Source of the DNA: CBDAQD01 sp965275905
Lineage (GTDB): Bacteria; Pseudomonadota; Alphaproteobacteria; Rhizobiales; JAJFHC01
Length of the DNA: 64,000 bases
Assembly: GCA_965275905.1 (NCBI GenBank)
Contig: CBDHYJ010000081.1
Coordinates: forward strand, 124,001 to 188,000
Direction of reading: 5' to 3'
The notes beneath the pieces are model-generated. The model made no database searches. It was not told the DNA's origin and saw only the letters and a list, made by a program, of their open reading frames with translations. Shown here in pieces: positions 15,147 through 22,948 of the stretch; within the stretch, counting starts at the first letter, position 1, and each line of letters starts with the position of its first letter. A program made the translations under genes and the position numbers.

Positions 15147-16367
15147 CTATGCGTCGGTTAAATGGGCATCCCCGGTCATGCCGGTTCCGGGCGCCGCCAG
15201 CGGAATAATCAGCTCGACGTCGGCATTGCGGCCGGCCGAACGGTTTTCCTCCACCTGGAGTTCGCCGCCATGGAGCCTTGCGACTTCACGTGCATAGGAA
15301 AGTGCCAGGCCAAGTTCACCCAGCCGGCTCCGAGAGCGATGTAGGCTTCGGTTGATCTCGACAACTTTCGGATCGTTGTAGGCTATCGCTTCCCCCGCGG
15401 TCTCGTTGCTCAGGCAGATATGCAGTGCGGTCTCCGAGGCGCGCAGTTCAAGCCGCAGACTGTCGCCCTTTCTGGAAAACAGCAGCGCATTCGACACCAA
15501 AGTCGTGACCGCGCCCAGAAGCAGCGATTTGTCTCCGACAATCGTTTCCGGACCGGTGTCCGAAATGAAGGAGAACTGCACGCCGCTTCGGGGAGCGGTC
15601 ACGGCCAGGTGCTGTCGACAATGGTCCAGGAGACCCGCGACGGAAATGCGATGCATTGAATTGGGCTCGGGCAAGGAGCAGAGCTTGAAGTAATCCGTGA
15701 TCCGGTCGGCCGCGTCGTCGATCTTCGAACATCCGCGCTTTATGTTGATCACGAGGTCGCCCATTTGGTCGGCCGCGAGGCCGCCGGACACAAGTTGATC
15801 GGCGCTCTCAAGGATATGCTGCAGAGGCGAACGCATTTCGTGAAAGACCGCATGCTTGAATGTGGATAGCGTCTGCTGCATCGAGGACGCAACGATCTCG
15901 TTGCGGCCCGATGCCAGCCTGTCGTCGTAGTTGCGCAATGCCATCATTATGGCGTCCACAAGATCGGGAGCCCGGCAGGGTTTCATCAGGTAACGCGCCA
16001 CCTCGACCTCGTTTATGGCTTCAATGGCACTCTCGCAACTCGGGCTTCCGGTGAGTATGACCAGCGATGCATTCGGGTGCAGTGCCTTGGCCTCCTTCAG
16101 GAACGTGAGGCCATCCATTTGCGGCATCTGCAGGTCACTGACGATAACCGCAACGTTCCGCGCCGTAACGAGGTGGTTCAACGCCGCGAGGGGACAATCG
16201 ATCGCTTTGATATCGGTATGATGCCGCAGTGTTCGCTTCACACCCAGAAGGGCCGACAGTTCATCGTCAACAAACAGCACTTCCGGCGCATCGACAGCCA
16301 TGTCGCGCAGATCGCCTTCCCTGGCCGTCGCCGGCATACCGAAAATATTATCGTTCATTTCCCTCAT
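15147..16367 (-). CDS. REC-histidine kinase (receiver at the N-terminus)
   Basis: This protein of about 406 residues is encoded convergently with the H-NOX operon. A receiver comes first (VLFVDDELSALLG; VIVSDLQMPQMDG with the phospho-Asp; LMKPC). A HisKA-type segment with FHEMRSPLQHILES supplies the phospho-His. The ATPase domain has N-box LVSNALLFSRKGD and a G2-like LGELGLALSYAREVARLHGG, but its G1 box (LSNETAGEAIAYNDP) is weak. The receiver resembles those of the two other regulators here, so it may take phosphate from, or compete for, the H-NOX kinase. ATG 16367 has GAGG seven bases ahead; ATG 16379 and 16358 are alternatives. No membrane span is visible. Confidence 0.87.
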   Translation of the reverse strand: MREMNDNIFGMPATAREGDLRDMAVDAPEVLFVDDELSALLGVKRTLRHHTDIKAIDCPLAALNHLVTARNVAVIVSDLQMPQMDGLTFLKEAKALHPNASLVILTGSPSCESAIEAINEVEVARYLMKPCRAPDLVDAIMMALRNYDDRLASGRNEIVASSMQQTLSTFKHAVFHEMRSPLQHILESADQLVSGGLAADQMGDLVINIKRGCSKIDDAADRITDYFKLCSLPEPNSMHRISVAGLLDHCRQHLAVTAPRSGVQFSFISDTGPETIVGDKSLLLGAVTTLVSNALLFSRKGDSLRLELRASETALHICLSNETAGEAIAYNDPKVVEINRSLHRSRSRLGELGLALSYAREVARLHGGELQVEENRSAGRNADVELIIPLAAPGTGMTGDAHLTDA

Positions 16368-16714
16368 GGATCGCCTCATCCGTCTCTTTGTTGGTTCGGA
16401 TTGTCGGACAAAAACCCGGTTTTCACAGTCCCCATTTGGTGACTGCGACCGTTTTGACACCATTTACCGGTCACAACGGCACGAACGGGACAGCATTGCC
16501 GGTGAAGGGCCGCGCCGGGCGACAGACCTCGGAAAACAGTCGATTTTCGCGGAATAAGGGCGGTCGAACGTTGTCAAAAATGACGATGACACCAATATAT
16601 GACGCCGGAACAAGCCCGGCCTGGTGCAAAGTCTGAACCGAACCGGGCAGATACGCGTAAACCATATGTATCCGCCAGCGTGCGTGGCCCGCTTGCGGCA
16701 CTGCAGACAGGGAT

Positions 16715-16750
16715 GTATACCCTCGGACAGACAATTGAATAATTGCCGCA
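16715..16750 (+). promoter_or_regulatory. 36-base element, copy B (partner at 10612)
   Basis: It begins GTATACCCTCGG and ends ACAATTGAATAATTGCCGCA. CAATT-GAAT-AATTG is a perfect inverted repeat with a four-base spacer. It lies 140 bases upstream of the folE start codon. See the copy at 10612, which lies on the other side of the H-NOX cluster and in the same orientation. Confidence 0.45.
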
Positions 16751-16810
16751 GGATTTGGGATAAGTCCCATCGCCTCGAAGCGCACATTCCGGCTTCCCTT
16801 GAATCGGGAC

Positions 16811-16889
16811 CGTGCTCCGGCGTAAGCCGGTTAAGACGCGAGGACCACCTCTATGACAGGCGGCACGCCTTTGCCAAGGAGTGCGCAAC
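16811..16889 (+). promoter_or_regulatory. probable THF-II (folE RNA) riboswitch
   Basis: The leader directly before folE contains CTATGACAGGCGGCACGCCT and TTTGCCAAGGAG. The inner part folds as the hairpin AGGCG-GCA-CGCCU, flanked by conserved-looking UAUG and UUUGCC segments. The last segment carries the AAGGAG ribosome site at 16876-16881, eight bases from the ATG. Just upstream is a GNRA-capped hairpin, CCGGC-GTAA-GCCGG (16817-16830). From memory this matches the folE motif of Alphaproteobacteria, now known as the THF-II riboswitch, which binds tetrahydrofolate and hides the ribosome site. The outer stem could not be drawn with certainty by eye. Confidence 0.65.
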
Positions 16890-17510
16890 ATGGATGCGTT
16901 TTTGAAGAAGATTGCGAACGACGACCTGCCCGCCGTGACCCGTCCGAGCCGGGAAGAAGCTGAAGAAGCCGTGCGGACGCTGATCGCATGGACCGGCGAC
17001 AACCCGGCACGGGAAGGCCTGATCGACACGCCGCGCCGGGTCGTGAAAGCCTACGAGGAATTCTTCGCCGGATACAACGATGACCCGGACACGGTCCTGT
17101 CCCGCACGTTCGAGGAAGTCGGCGGCTATGACGACATCGTCATGCTGCGCGACATCGATTTCAATTCGCACTGCGAACATCACATGGTGCCGTTCATCGG
17201 CAAGATCCACATTGCCTACCTGCCCACCGACAGGGTCGTGGGCATTTCCAAACTCGCACGGGTCGCGGAGATCTATGGCCGCCGCCTGCAGACGCAGGAA
17301 ACGATGACGGCGCAGGTCGCCAAGAGTGTCGATGAAGCGCTGTCGCCGCGCGGCGTCGCCGTCCTGATCGACGCCGTCCACCAGTGCATGTCGATGCGCG
17401 GTATCGGCAAGCGAAACGTTTCGACGATCACGACGCAGTTCATCGGCGAATTCAAGACCGACCCGGCGCTCCAGGCCCGGTTCATGCACCTCTGCCGCGC
17501 CGACAGCTAG
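16890..17510 (+). CDS. folE: GTP cyclohydrolase I
   Basis: ATG 16890 is chosen over GTG 16881 because AAGGAG (16876-16881) is at ideal spacing. The 206-residue enzyme converts GTP to 7,8-dihydroneopterin triphosphate, the first step of folate synthesis. Visible signatures are the zinc and active-site motif SHCEHHMVPF (Cys95, His98), GISKLARVAEIYGRRLQTQE, and HQCMSMRGIGK with the third zinc cysteine. Length is typical. It is followed by hisI after 30 bases, and the leader suggests control by tetrahydrofolate. Confidence 0.97.
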   Translation: MDAFLKKIANDDLPAVTRPSREEAEEAVRTLIAWTGDNPAREGLIDTPRRVVKAYEEFFAGYNDDPDTVLSRTFEEVGGYDDIVMLRDIDFNSHCEHHMVPFIGKIHIAYLPTDRVVGISKLARVAEIYGRRLQTQETMTAQVAKSVDEALSPRGVAVLIDAVHQCMSMRGIGKRNVSTITTQFIGEFKTDPALQARFMHLCRADS

Positions 17511-17540
17511 ACCGCGCAATCGTCAATCGGGAGAGCATTC

Positions 17541-18029
17541 ATGTCACAGGATCAGGATACGTCGTTCGCTACCCGCGTTAGCGTTGAGCAGGTCGAGGAA
17601 GGCCACGTTCTGGCCCCCAAGTTCGACGACGAAGGACTCCTGCCGGTCGTCACCACAGATGCCGGCAGCGGTGATGTGCTGATGCTCGGATACATGAACG
17701 CCGAAGCGCTCAAGAGGACGATCGAGACCGGGGAAGCCCACTACTGGAGCCGGTCACGAAAGGTGCTCTGGCACAAGGGCGCTTCGAGCGGACTTGTTCA
17801 GAAGGTCGTCGACATGCGTATCGACGACGATCAGGACGCGGTCTGGCTCAAGGTCGATGTGGCCGGATCCGGGGCAAGCTGCCATGTCGGGTACATGTCG
17901 TGCTTTTACCGTTCGATACCGACGGGAGAGGCCCCCTCTCCCGATCTGCGGCTGGAATATCGCGAGACCGAAAAGACCTTCGATCCGATGGAAGTCTATG
18001 GCGACGTTCCCAATCCGACGCAACTCTGA
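17541..18029 (+). CDS. hisI: phosphoribosyl-AMP cyclohydrolase (zinc Cys replaced by Asp)
   Basis: The 162-residue protein catalyses the third step of histidine synthesis, opening the purine ring of PR-AMP. MLGYMNAEALKRT, AHYWSRSRKVLWHKGASSG and GASCHVGYMSCFYRS are diagnostic. The metal motif usually reads DCDxD, where the Cys is one zinc ligand shared across the dimer and the Asps bind magnesium. Here it reads DDDQD (residues 95-99), so that Cys is Asp96, while Cys114 and Cys121 remain. The protein also has about 25 extra N-terminal and 20 extra C-terminal residues compared with the shortest HisI. It shares a transcript with folE, as in other Alphaproteobacteria. Confidence 0.95.
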   Translation: MSQDQDTSFATRVSVEQVEEGHVLAPKFDDEGLLPVVTTDAGSGDVLMLGYMNAEALKRTIETGEAHYWSRSRKVLWHKGASSGLVQKVVDMRIDDDQDAVWLKVDVAGSGASCHVGYMSCFYRSIPTGEAPSPDLRLEYRETEKTFDPMEVYGDVPNPTQL

Positions 18030-18096
18030 ATTCCCGCGGGCAATTCATTAAAATTTAGCGCGTATCCGGTTATGATCCTCCGCAAAGGTGGAGTGC

Positions 18097-19065
18097 ATGT
18101 TCTGGAAACCGGCTAGCGTAAAGAGTGTTTCCGACCGATCCGATTCCGGCGGCGGCGAACCGGAGTATTTCCCGTCAGGACCACGGCTGGGTATTGCTCT
18201 GGGCAGCGGTGCCGCGCGCGGTTGGGCGCATATCGGGGTGATCGAGCGGCTGCTCGAAGAGGGCATCGTCCCGGACGTGGTCGCGGGCGCCTCGATCGGC
18301 GCGCTCGTGGGCGGCTGCCACGCCGCCGGCAAGCTGGACAAGCTCAAGGAATTCGCCCTCAGCCTGACCCGGCGGCGCGTGTTCGGCCTGCTGGACATTA
18401 CCTGGCGCGGCAGCGGCCTCATAAGCGGCAACAAGCTGACGGAACTGCTGGACGACCAGTTGGGGGACCTTCAGGTCGAGAACCTTGAGCGGCCGTTCAT
18501 CTGCATCGCAACCGAATTGGCGACGGGTCACGAACTGTGGTTGAAGCGCGGCCGCCTGGTCGACGCGATGCGGGCCTCTTACGCTCTGCCCGGCGTGTTC
18601 CAGCCGGTCTACTTCCAGCATCACTGGCTCATCGACGGCGCGGTCGTCAATCCGATCCCGGTCTCCGCCTGCCGCGCGCTCGGCGCACGTGTCGTCCTCG
18701 CCGTGAACCTGAATACCGATGCCTTCGGTGCGGGGACGGTTATTCAATCGCCGGCCATAGACCCCATGATCCTCAAGCACCGGGTTCGGAAACCCGACGC
18801 CGCACGGGACGCCGGAGCCGATCTGCCGGGAATTACGGAAGTGCTCGTCGCCGCATTCAATATCTCGCAGGACCGTCTGTCGCGATCCAGGCTGGCCGGA
18901 GACCCGCCCGACATCGTCATATCTCCGCGCGCAAACGGCGTCGGGCTGTTCGATTTCGATCAGGCGCAGATGAGCATCGACATGGGGCGCGAAGCGGTTG
19001 AGAGCGCCCTGCCGAGCATCAAGAACCTGATGCGTGCCTTCGAACTGGCCGATACCGAGGAATAG
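18097..19065 (+). CDS. patatin-like phospholipase (RssA-type)
   Basis: ATG 18097 follows GGTGGAG by five bases and is preferred to GTG 18088. The 322-residue protein has the patatin oxyanion loop GSGAARGWAHIG (about 33), the nucleophile elbow GASIG and the catalytic Asp in DGAVVNPIPVS. These define a Ser-Asp dyad lipid acyl hydrolase of the bacterial RssA/YchK group. No signal peptide is seen, so it is probably cytoplasmic or peripheral to the inner membrane. It follows hisI after 67 bases and keeps the folE-hisI-patatin order common in Hyphomicrobiales. The native substrate is unknown. Confidence 0.92.
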   Translation: MFWKPASVKSVSDRSDSGGGEPEYFPSGPRLGIALGSGAARGWAHIGVIERLLEEGIVPDVVAGASIGALVGGCHAAGKLDKLKEFALSLTRRRVFGLLDITWRGSGLISGNKLTELLDDQLGDLQVENLERPFICIATELATGHELWLKRGRLVDAMRASYALPGVFQPVYFQHHWLIDGAVVNPIPVSACRALGARVVLAVNLNTDAFGAGTVIQSPAIDPMILKHRVRKPDAARDAGADLPGITEVLVAAFNISQDRLSRSRLAGDPPDIVISPRANGVGLFDFDQAQMSIDMGREAVESALPSIKNLMRAFELADTEE

Positions 19066-19085
19066 GCGGAGCACGCCCTTCGCGG

Positions 19086-19517
19086 TCAGCCGGTGGCGAT
19101 ATACGCCCGCATGGCCTCGGCTTCCTGTTCGGCTTCCGAGATCCTCTGCTTGACCACGTCACCGATCGAAATGATGCCCACCAGTTTGCCATCGGCAACG
19201 ACGGGCAGATGCCGGAAGCGGCCCGCCGTCATGCGCTCCATCAGCGCGGCGACACTCTCGCTCTCACCACAGGTCACGACATCGCGGGTCATGAATTCAC
19301 GCGCGTGTTGCGACAGGGCGGCGTCGCCTTGCGCCGACAGCGCCCTGACAATGTCGCGTTCCGAAATAATCCCGCACAGGCCGCCCGTGTCATCCACGAC
19401 CACGATCGCGCCGACCTTGTGCTCGGCAAGAAAGTGAACGATTTCCATCAGGCTTGCTTCGGCCTTGGCCGTGGCAACGTCCCTTCCCTTCATATTGAGA
19501 ATGGTGGCTACATTCAT
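19086..19517 (-). CDS. CBS domain pair protein
   Basis: ATG 19517 lies five bases after GGAGG; the upstream start at 19529 is less likely. The 143-residue protein is just two CBS motifs: MNVATILNMKG ... KVGAIVVVDDTGGLCGIISERDIVRAL and FMTRDVVTCGESESVAALME ... RFRHLPVVADGKLVGIISIGDVV. Such stand-alone CBS pairs bind AMP, ATP or NAD(H)-like ligands and sense energy state. Its gene ends tail to tail with the patatin gene, 20 bases apart. Confidence 0.93.
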   Translation of the reverse strand: MNVATILNMKGRDVATAKAEASLMEIVHFLAEHKVGAIVVVDDTGGLCGIISERDIVRALSAQGDAALSQHAREFMTRDVVTCGESESVAALMERMTAGRFRHLPVVADGKLVGIISIGDVVKQRISEAEQEAEAMRAYIATG

Positions 19518-19837
19518 TGCATCCTCCAAAGTGCATCTGTTTCAGGCGGAACGTGTTCGCGCGGGGCTCATTTCATGAGCCCGGGGGAAACCGATCGTGA
19601 CGCCGTCCCATCGCCCGCAGGCGGAATACGGCCGTTCCACCGTTCCACGATGCGGAAATGATGCGACACCCTCCCGGTTCTGACAAGTATTCAGATTATG
19701 GAATGGTGAACCGCCGTACCCCTCCCTGAATTTGCCCGACCGTTTGACAGGCCAAAAGCAAGTGGCCCGGCGAGTGCGCGACGGATAAAATTGTGCTGGG
19801 GCGCCTGCTGATTCCCGAATGGAGAACACCTCAGGTT
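19518..19837. other. intergenic region between CBS and DUF2157 genes
   Basis: The 320 bases between two divergent starts contain an exact 8-base tandem repeat, CGTTCCAC twice at 19633-19648, and a TTGACA hexamer at 19744 with no clear partner box. I see no gene. Confidence 0.5.
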
Positions 19838-21181
19838 ATGCTGGACAGTGCCTACAAGCGCAGGGTGGGACGTGATCTTCCCTCATGGGTCGAGAACGGA
19901 TGGGTTGACGCGGAAAAAGCTGACACGCTGCTGGCCTCTATCAAGGTCAGGAGCCTGCAGAGCCGGCTGCCCGGCATCATCGGAATGCTTGGCGCCATCC
20001 TCCTCGCTTTTGCCGCAATGACGTTCGTGGCTGCGAACTGGCACGACATTCCGAAGCTCGGCCGGGTGGGAATCCTGATTGCCGCACTGTGGGCAAGTTA
20101 CGCGGCGGCGGCATGGCTCAAGGCCAGAGGCTGGTCTGCGTTCTTCGAAGCCGCCGTCGCGCTCGGCTGTGGCATTTTCGGCGCGAACATCATGCTGATC
20201 GCCCAGATGTACCACATCGACCGGCACTACCCGGACGGCGTGATGGTCTGGGGCGCCGGTACGCTTATTGCCGCCGTGCTCAGCCGGTCTACTGCCGCCG
20301 CCATATTCGGGTTTGGCCTGCTGGCGCTGTGGACCGGTCAGGAGACACTGGAATTCGACGTCATCGGCCACTGGAAGTTTTTGTGGCTCTGGACCCCCGC
20401 GGCGATCATCGTGTTTTTCTTCCGCTGGACCGGCGCGGTGAATGCGGCGGGCATAGCCCTGTTCTTCTGGATAGCCGTGACGGTCTTCAGTCTCGCGGAT
20501 GAATACAATTGGCCCGATCCGGCGCTGTTGGCGATCCTGGCACTCATGTCCGTGGCGTTTTTCATGGCAGCCGTGCGGAGCGAACAATACAGCGAACAAT
20601 CGGGAAGAATCCCGTCATTCGGACTCAGCTCCCAGTGTCTGCTCGTGTTCATGGGTCTTGTCTTTCTGCTGCAGATCGTGATCGTCGACGACGCACACGG
20701 CGACACCCGGCTTGCGATGATCACCGGCGGTCTGGAGGACAATCCCTGGATCGCACTTCTGATCGGCGCGGCACTCGCCGCAGCGGCTTGCGTGGTATTC
20801 CTGATTTCGCGCGGCGGCATTGGTCGCATCGATGCCCTGATCCTGCTGGCCGCGATTGCAGCGATAGCTGTCTCCCCCCTGATCACGGCGCTGAAACTCA
20901 GCTTTATCATTGCCTTCGCCGTCGGCATCATTGCGCTCTCCATCTGGCTGATCAATCTGGGCCAGCGCCGTCACCACAATGCAGCCATCAACATCGGCTT
21001 TCTGTCATTCGCGGCGGAGACGCTCTACGTCTATTTCGAAACGCTCGGAACCTTGCTCGACACCGCCCTGTTCTTCCTCGTCGGCGGGGCTGGTCTTGTC
21101 GTCCTTGCGTTCGGTCTCGAACGGATACGCCGCAAACTTATAGGCACGCCACCTGCGACAAGCGCGGAGGCTCAGGCATGA
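19838..21181 (+). CDS. DUF2157 multi-pass membrane protein
   Basis: ATG 19838 gives the family-typical opening MLDSAYKRRVGRDLPSWVENGWV. After about 55 soluble residues the 447-residue protein has about twelve hydrophobic helices, the first being GIIGMLGAILLAFAAMTFVA. This is the DUF2157 family of predicted inner-membrane proteins. The function is unknown, but it is constantly paired with a GDYXXLXY protein, as here: its stop overlaps the next start by four bases (ATGA), so the pair is translationally coupled. Confidence 0.88.
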   Translation: MLDSAYKRRVGRDLPSWVENGWVDAEKADTLLASIKVRSLQSRLPGIIGMLGAILLAFAAMTFVAANWHDIPKLGRVGILIAALWASYAAAAWLKARGWSAFFEAAVALGCGIFGANIMLIAQMYHIDRHYPDGVMVWGAGTLIAAVLSRSTAAAIFGFGLLALWTGQETLEFDVIGHWKFLWLWTPAAIIVFFFRWTGAVNAAGIALFFWIAVTVFSLADEYNWPDPALLAILALMSVAFFMAAVRSEQYSEQSGRIPSFGLSSQCLLVFMGLVFLLQIVIVDDAHGDTRLAMITGGLEDNPWIALLIGAALAAAACVVFLISRGGIGRIDALILLAAIAAIAVSPLITALKLSFIIAFAVGIIALSIWLINLGQRRHHNAAINIGFLSFAAETLYVYFETLGTLLDTALFFLVGGAGLVVLAFGLERIRRKLIGTPPATSAEAQA

Positions 21182-21780
21182 GCACGAAGGCTTCACGAGC
21201 GACATTGGCCATTCTTCTTGTGGCACTGATCCAGTCGGCGGTGCTCGGCTGGATGGTCTGGGAGCGTATCTCGCTCCTGCAAGACGGGCGCGCAATCGTG
21301 CTCGATGTTGAGCCGGTCGACCCGCGGGACCTGTTCCGCGGCGACTACGTCATCCTCGCCTATCCCATTTCCACGCTCGAAGCGGACGAGCTTGAGGGTG
21401 ACGACACATTCGACAGGCATGACCACATTTACGTGGCGCTCACACCCGGTCCGGACGGGACCTGGCTGCCGCGATCAATTCACAGGGCAAAGCCGAAGGA
21501 CTCGTCGGACGACGCGGTCTTCCTGCGCGGGACCGTGACGAGGATCTACAACAAGCCCAAGACCAAGGCCGGCGAAACCTGCGTTCAGGACTGCCCCACT
21601 CTCACCGTCAAATACGGGATCGAAAGTTACTTCGTGCCGGAAGGCGAAGGCCGGCGGCTCGAAAACCTGCGCAATGACAGACGCATGCAGGTCGCCGCAC
21701 GCGTCGCCGACTCCGGCGAAGCGGCCATAGCCGGCCTCGCTATTGACGGAAAGGTCCAGTACGAGGACCCGCTGTTCTAG
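21178..21780 (+). CDS. GDYXXLXY-domain membrane-anchored protein
   Basis: The start ATG 21178 overlaps the DUF2157 stop. The 200-residue product has one N-terminal membrane anchor (LAILLVALIQSAVLGWMVW) and an extracytoplasmic domain carrying the name-giving motif GDYVILAY near 58-65, after VDPRDLFR. A second conserved segment is VFLRGTVTR. Two cysteines in CVQDC could form a disulfide in the periplasm. The family partners DUF2157 proteins; no biochemical role is known. It meets the rhomboid gene tail to tail 12 bases downstream. Confidence 0.9.
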   Translation: MSTKASRATLAILLVALIQSAVLGWMVWERISLLQDGRAIVLDVEPVDPRDLFRGDYVILAYPISTLEADELEGDDTFDRHDHIYVALTPGPDGTWLPRSIHRAKPKDSSDDAVFLRGTVTRIYNKPKTKAGETCVQDCPTLTVKYGIESYFVPEGEGRRLENLRNDRRMQVAARVADSGEAAIAGLAIDGKVQYEDPLF

Positions 21781-21792
21781 AGCGGGATGGGG

Positions 21793-22548
21793 TCAGGACA
21801 AATAGGGGCCATTATTGCTGCGAAGCCGCGGTCCCCAAATGCGATCGAAAATGCCGAACAGCAGGAGCCCCGCAACGAAACCTCCGACATGCGCCTCCCA
21901 CGCCACGCCGGCGCTTCGCTCGCTCAGGTCGATCGCCCCGGTTCCGGAGAGGTAATTCATCCCTGCCCAGACGGCCAGAATGATCAGTGCATTCTGGTCG
22001 CGCAGCACATTCGCCAGGGGTGCAGGACCGCGCTCTATTGGCGTTGTCCGAAAGATCGGTCCGCCCTGCTCGTGACCGTACAGCAGCCTTATGGCGGCGG
22101 CGAACTGACCGGACACGGCAGCCGACGCTCCGACCATGATGATCATTTCGCCCCAGTTGACGGCAAGCTGCGTAACCGCTCCGGCCAGAACGCAGACAAA
22201 GCTGAAGATCAGGAATCCGGTCGGAGAAAGCCGCCGGGCCACCGCGCTGCCGAACGCCAGCATGAAAATGCCGTTCAGCAGTAGATGCATCAAGTCGCCG
22301 TGAATGAGGGCATGGCTGAAGAAAGTCCAGATCTCGGCGGGGAAGCCGCCGGGAAAGGCGCCGAGAGACGGATCTGCGGCGGCATAGCGCGCCGGTATAA
22401 ACGCGAAGACAAGCAGGAATTCGAGATCTTCGTTTCCCGAAAGCAGTTGTCTGTAGACGTGCACGCAGACCAGAACGGCCAGCGAACCGATGATAACGGC
22501 CGGCGCGTTGATTGCCGGAGGTTCCTTGTAACCGTGAGTGTTCAGCAA
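21793..22548 (-). CDS. rhomboid family intramembrane serine protease
   Basis: I place the start at TTG 22548 because a perfect AAGGAG stands five bases upstream; a longer frame from GTG 22605 lacks such a site. The product of about 251 residues has six hydrophobic helices. The rhomboid core is visible: FFSHALIHGDLMHLLLN near the first loop, the catalytic Ser in MVGASAAVSGQFAA (GASA where GxSG is usual) and the catalytic His in WEAHVGGFVAG. It would cleave membrane-spanning substrates in the inner membrane. The substrate is unknown. Confidence 0.9.
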   Translation of the reverse strand: MLNTHGYKEPPAINAPAVIIGSLAVLVCVHVYRQLLSGNEDLEFLLVFAFIPARYAAADPSLGAFPGGFPAEIWTFFSHALIHGDLMHLLLNGIFMLAFGSAVARRLSPTGFLIFSFVCVLAGAVTQLAVNWGEMIIMVGASAAVSGQFAAAIRLLYGHEQGGPIFRTTPIERGPAPLANVLRDQNALIILAVWAGMNYLSGTGAIDLSERSAGVAWEAHVGGFVAGLLLFGIFDRIWGPRLRSNNGPYLS

Positions 22549-22948
22549 GACGGCTCCTTCAGTCCGGAGGTTTCCGTTCAGACATCCATTGAACCGGTTA
22601 CGCACATTCGCTCAACCGGACAATTCATATAGCGCCAAAGCGTTAACAGCCCAGCGCAATAGATGAAGCCCTGTGCCGGATTGGCACATTCCGGCCCGAT
22701 CCCGTACGGCAGTTTGCCGTTAAATCGGTGATTTGCCGGCGGTCCCCATCGCACTTGCCCCGGATTTTGGCCAAACAGGCGCCAGACGCCGTGATCGCCG
22801 GCTTCTGGCACGAAATCTGCGACCTCTGACACGAAAGCACCAGCACCTGGGTACGGGTGTGTCAAAGCCGGACGGTCAGTTTCTGGCCGTCCGGCAGCAC
22901 CAGCCCCGACAACGAGCTGATAATTTGCAAACGGGGGTCTTAAGGACC
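22549..22948. other. intergenic region upstream of PAS_5 gene
   Basis: The 400 bases between the divergent rhomboid and PAS genes contain the direct repeat and sigma-54-like box listed at 22805-22836. Elsewhere I see no structure or frame to report. Confidence 0.5.
22805..22836 (+). promoter_or_regulatory. 11-base direct repeat with a sigma-54-like box
   Basis: CTGGCACGAAA (22805-22815) and CTGACACGAAA (22826-22836) are spaced 21 bases apart, two helical turns. The first copy is part of TGGCACGAAATCTGC, which keeps the GG and GC pairs of a sigma-54 -24/-12 promoter at the right 12-base spacing, with one consensus mismatch (CTGC for TTGC). It lies about 115-145 bases upstream of the PAS_5 start codon. 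Confidence 0.35.

Larger units (their letters stand above)
16368..16889. other. intergenic region upstream of folE and the REC-kinase gene
   Basis: The 522 bases between these divergent genes hold the second 36-base element (16715-16750) and, next to folE, a structured leader (16811-16889). The remaining left half shows no frame I would defend. Confidence 0.6.

Noticed and set aside
10435..16889. The H-NOX cluster as an integrative element or genomic island
   Set aside because: There is no integrase, tRNA attachment site or transposase, and codon use resembles the neighbours. Only the flanking 36-base copies support insertion, so it is listed as a hypothesis and not as a mobile element.
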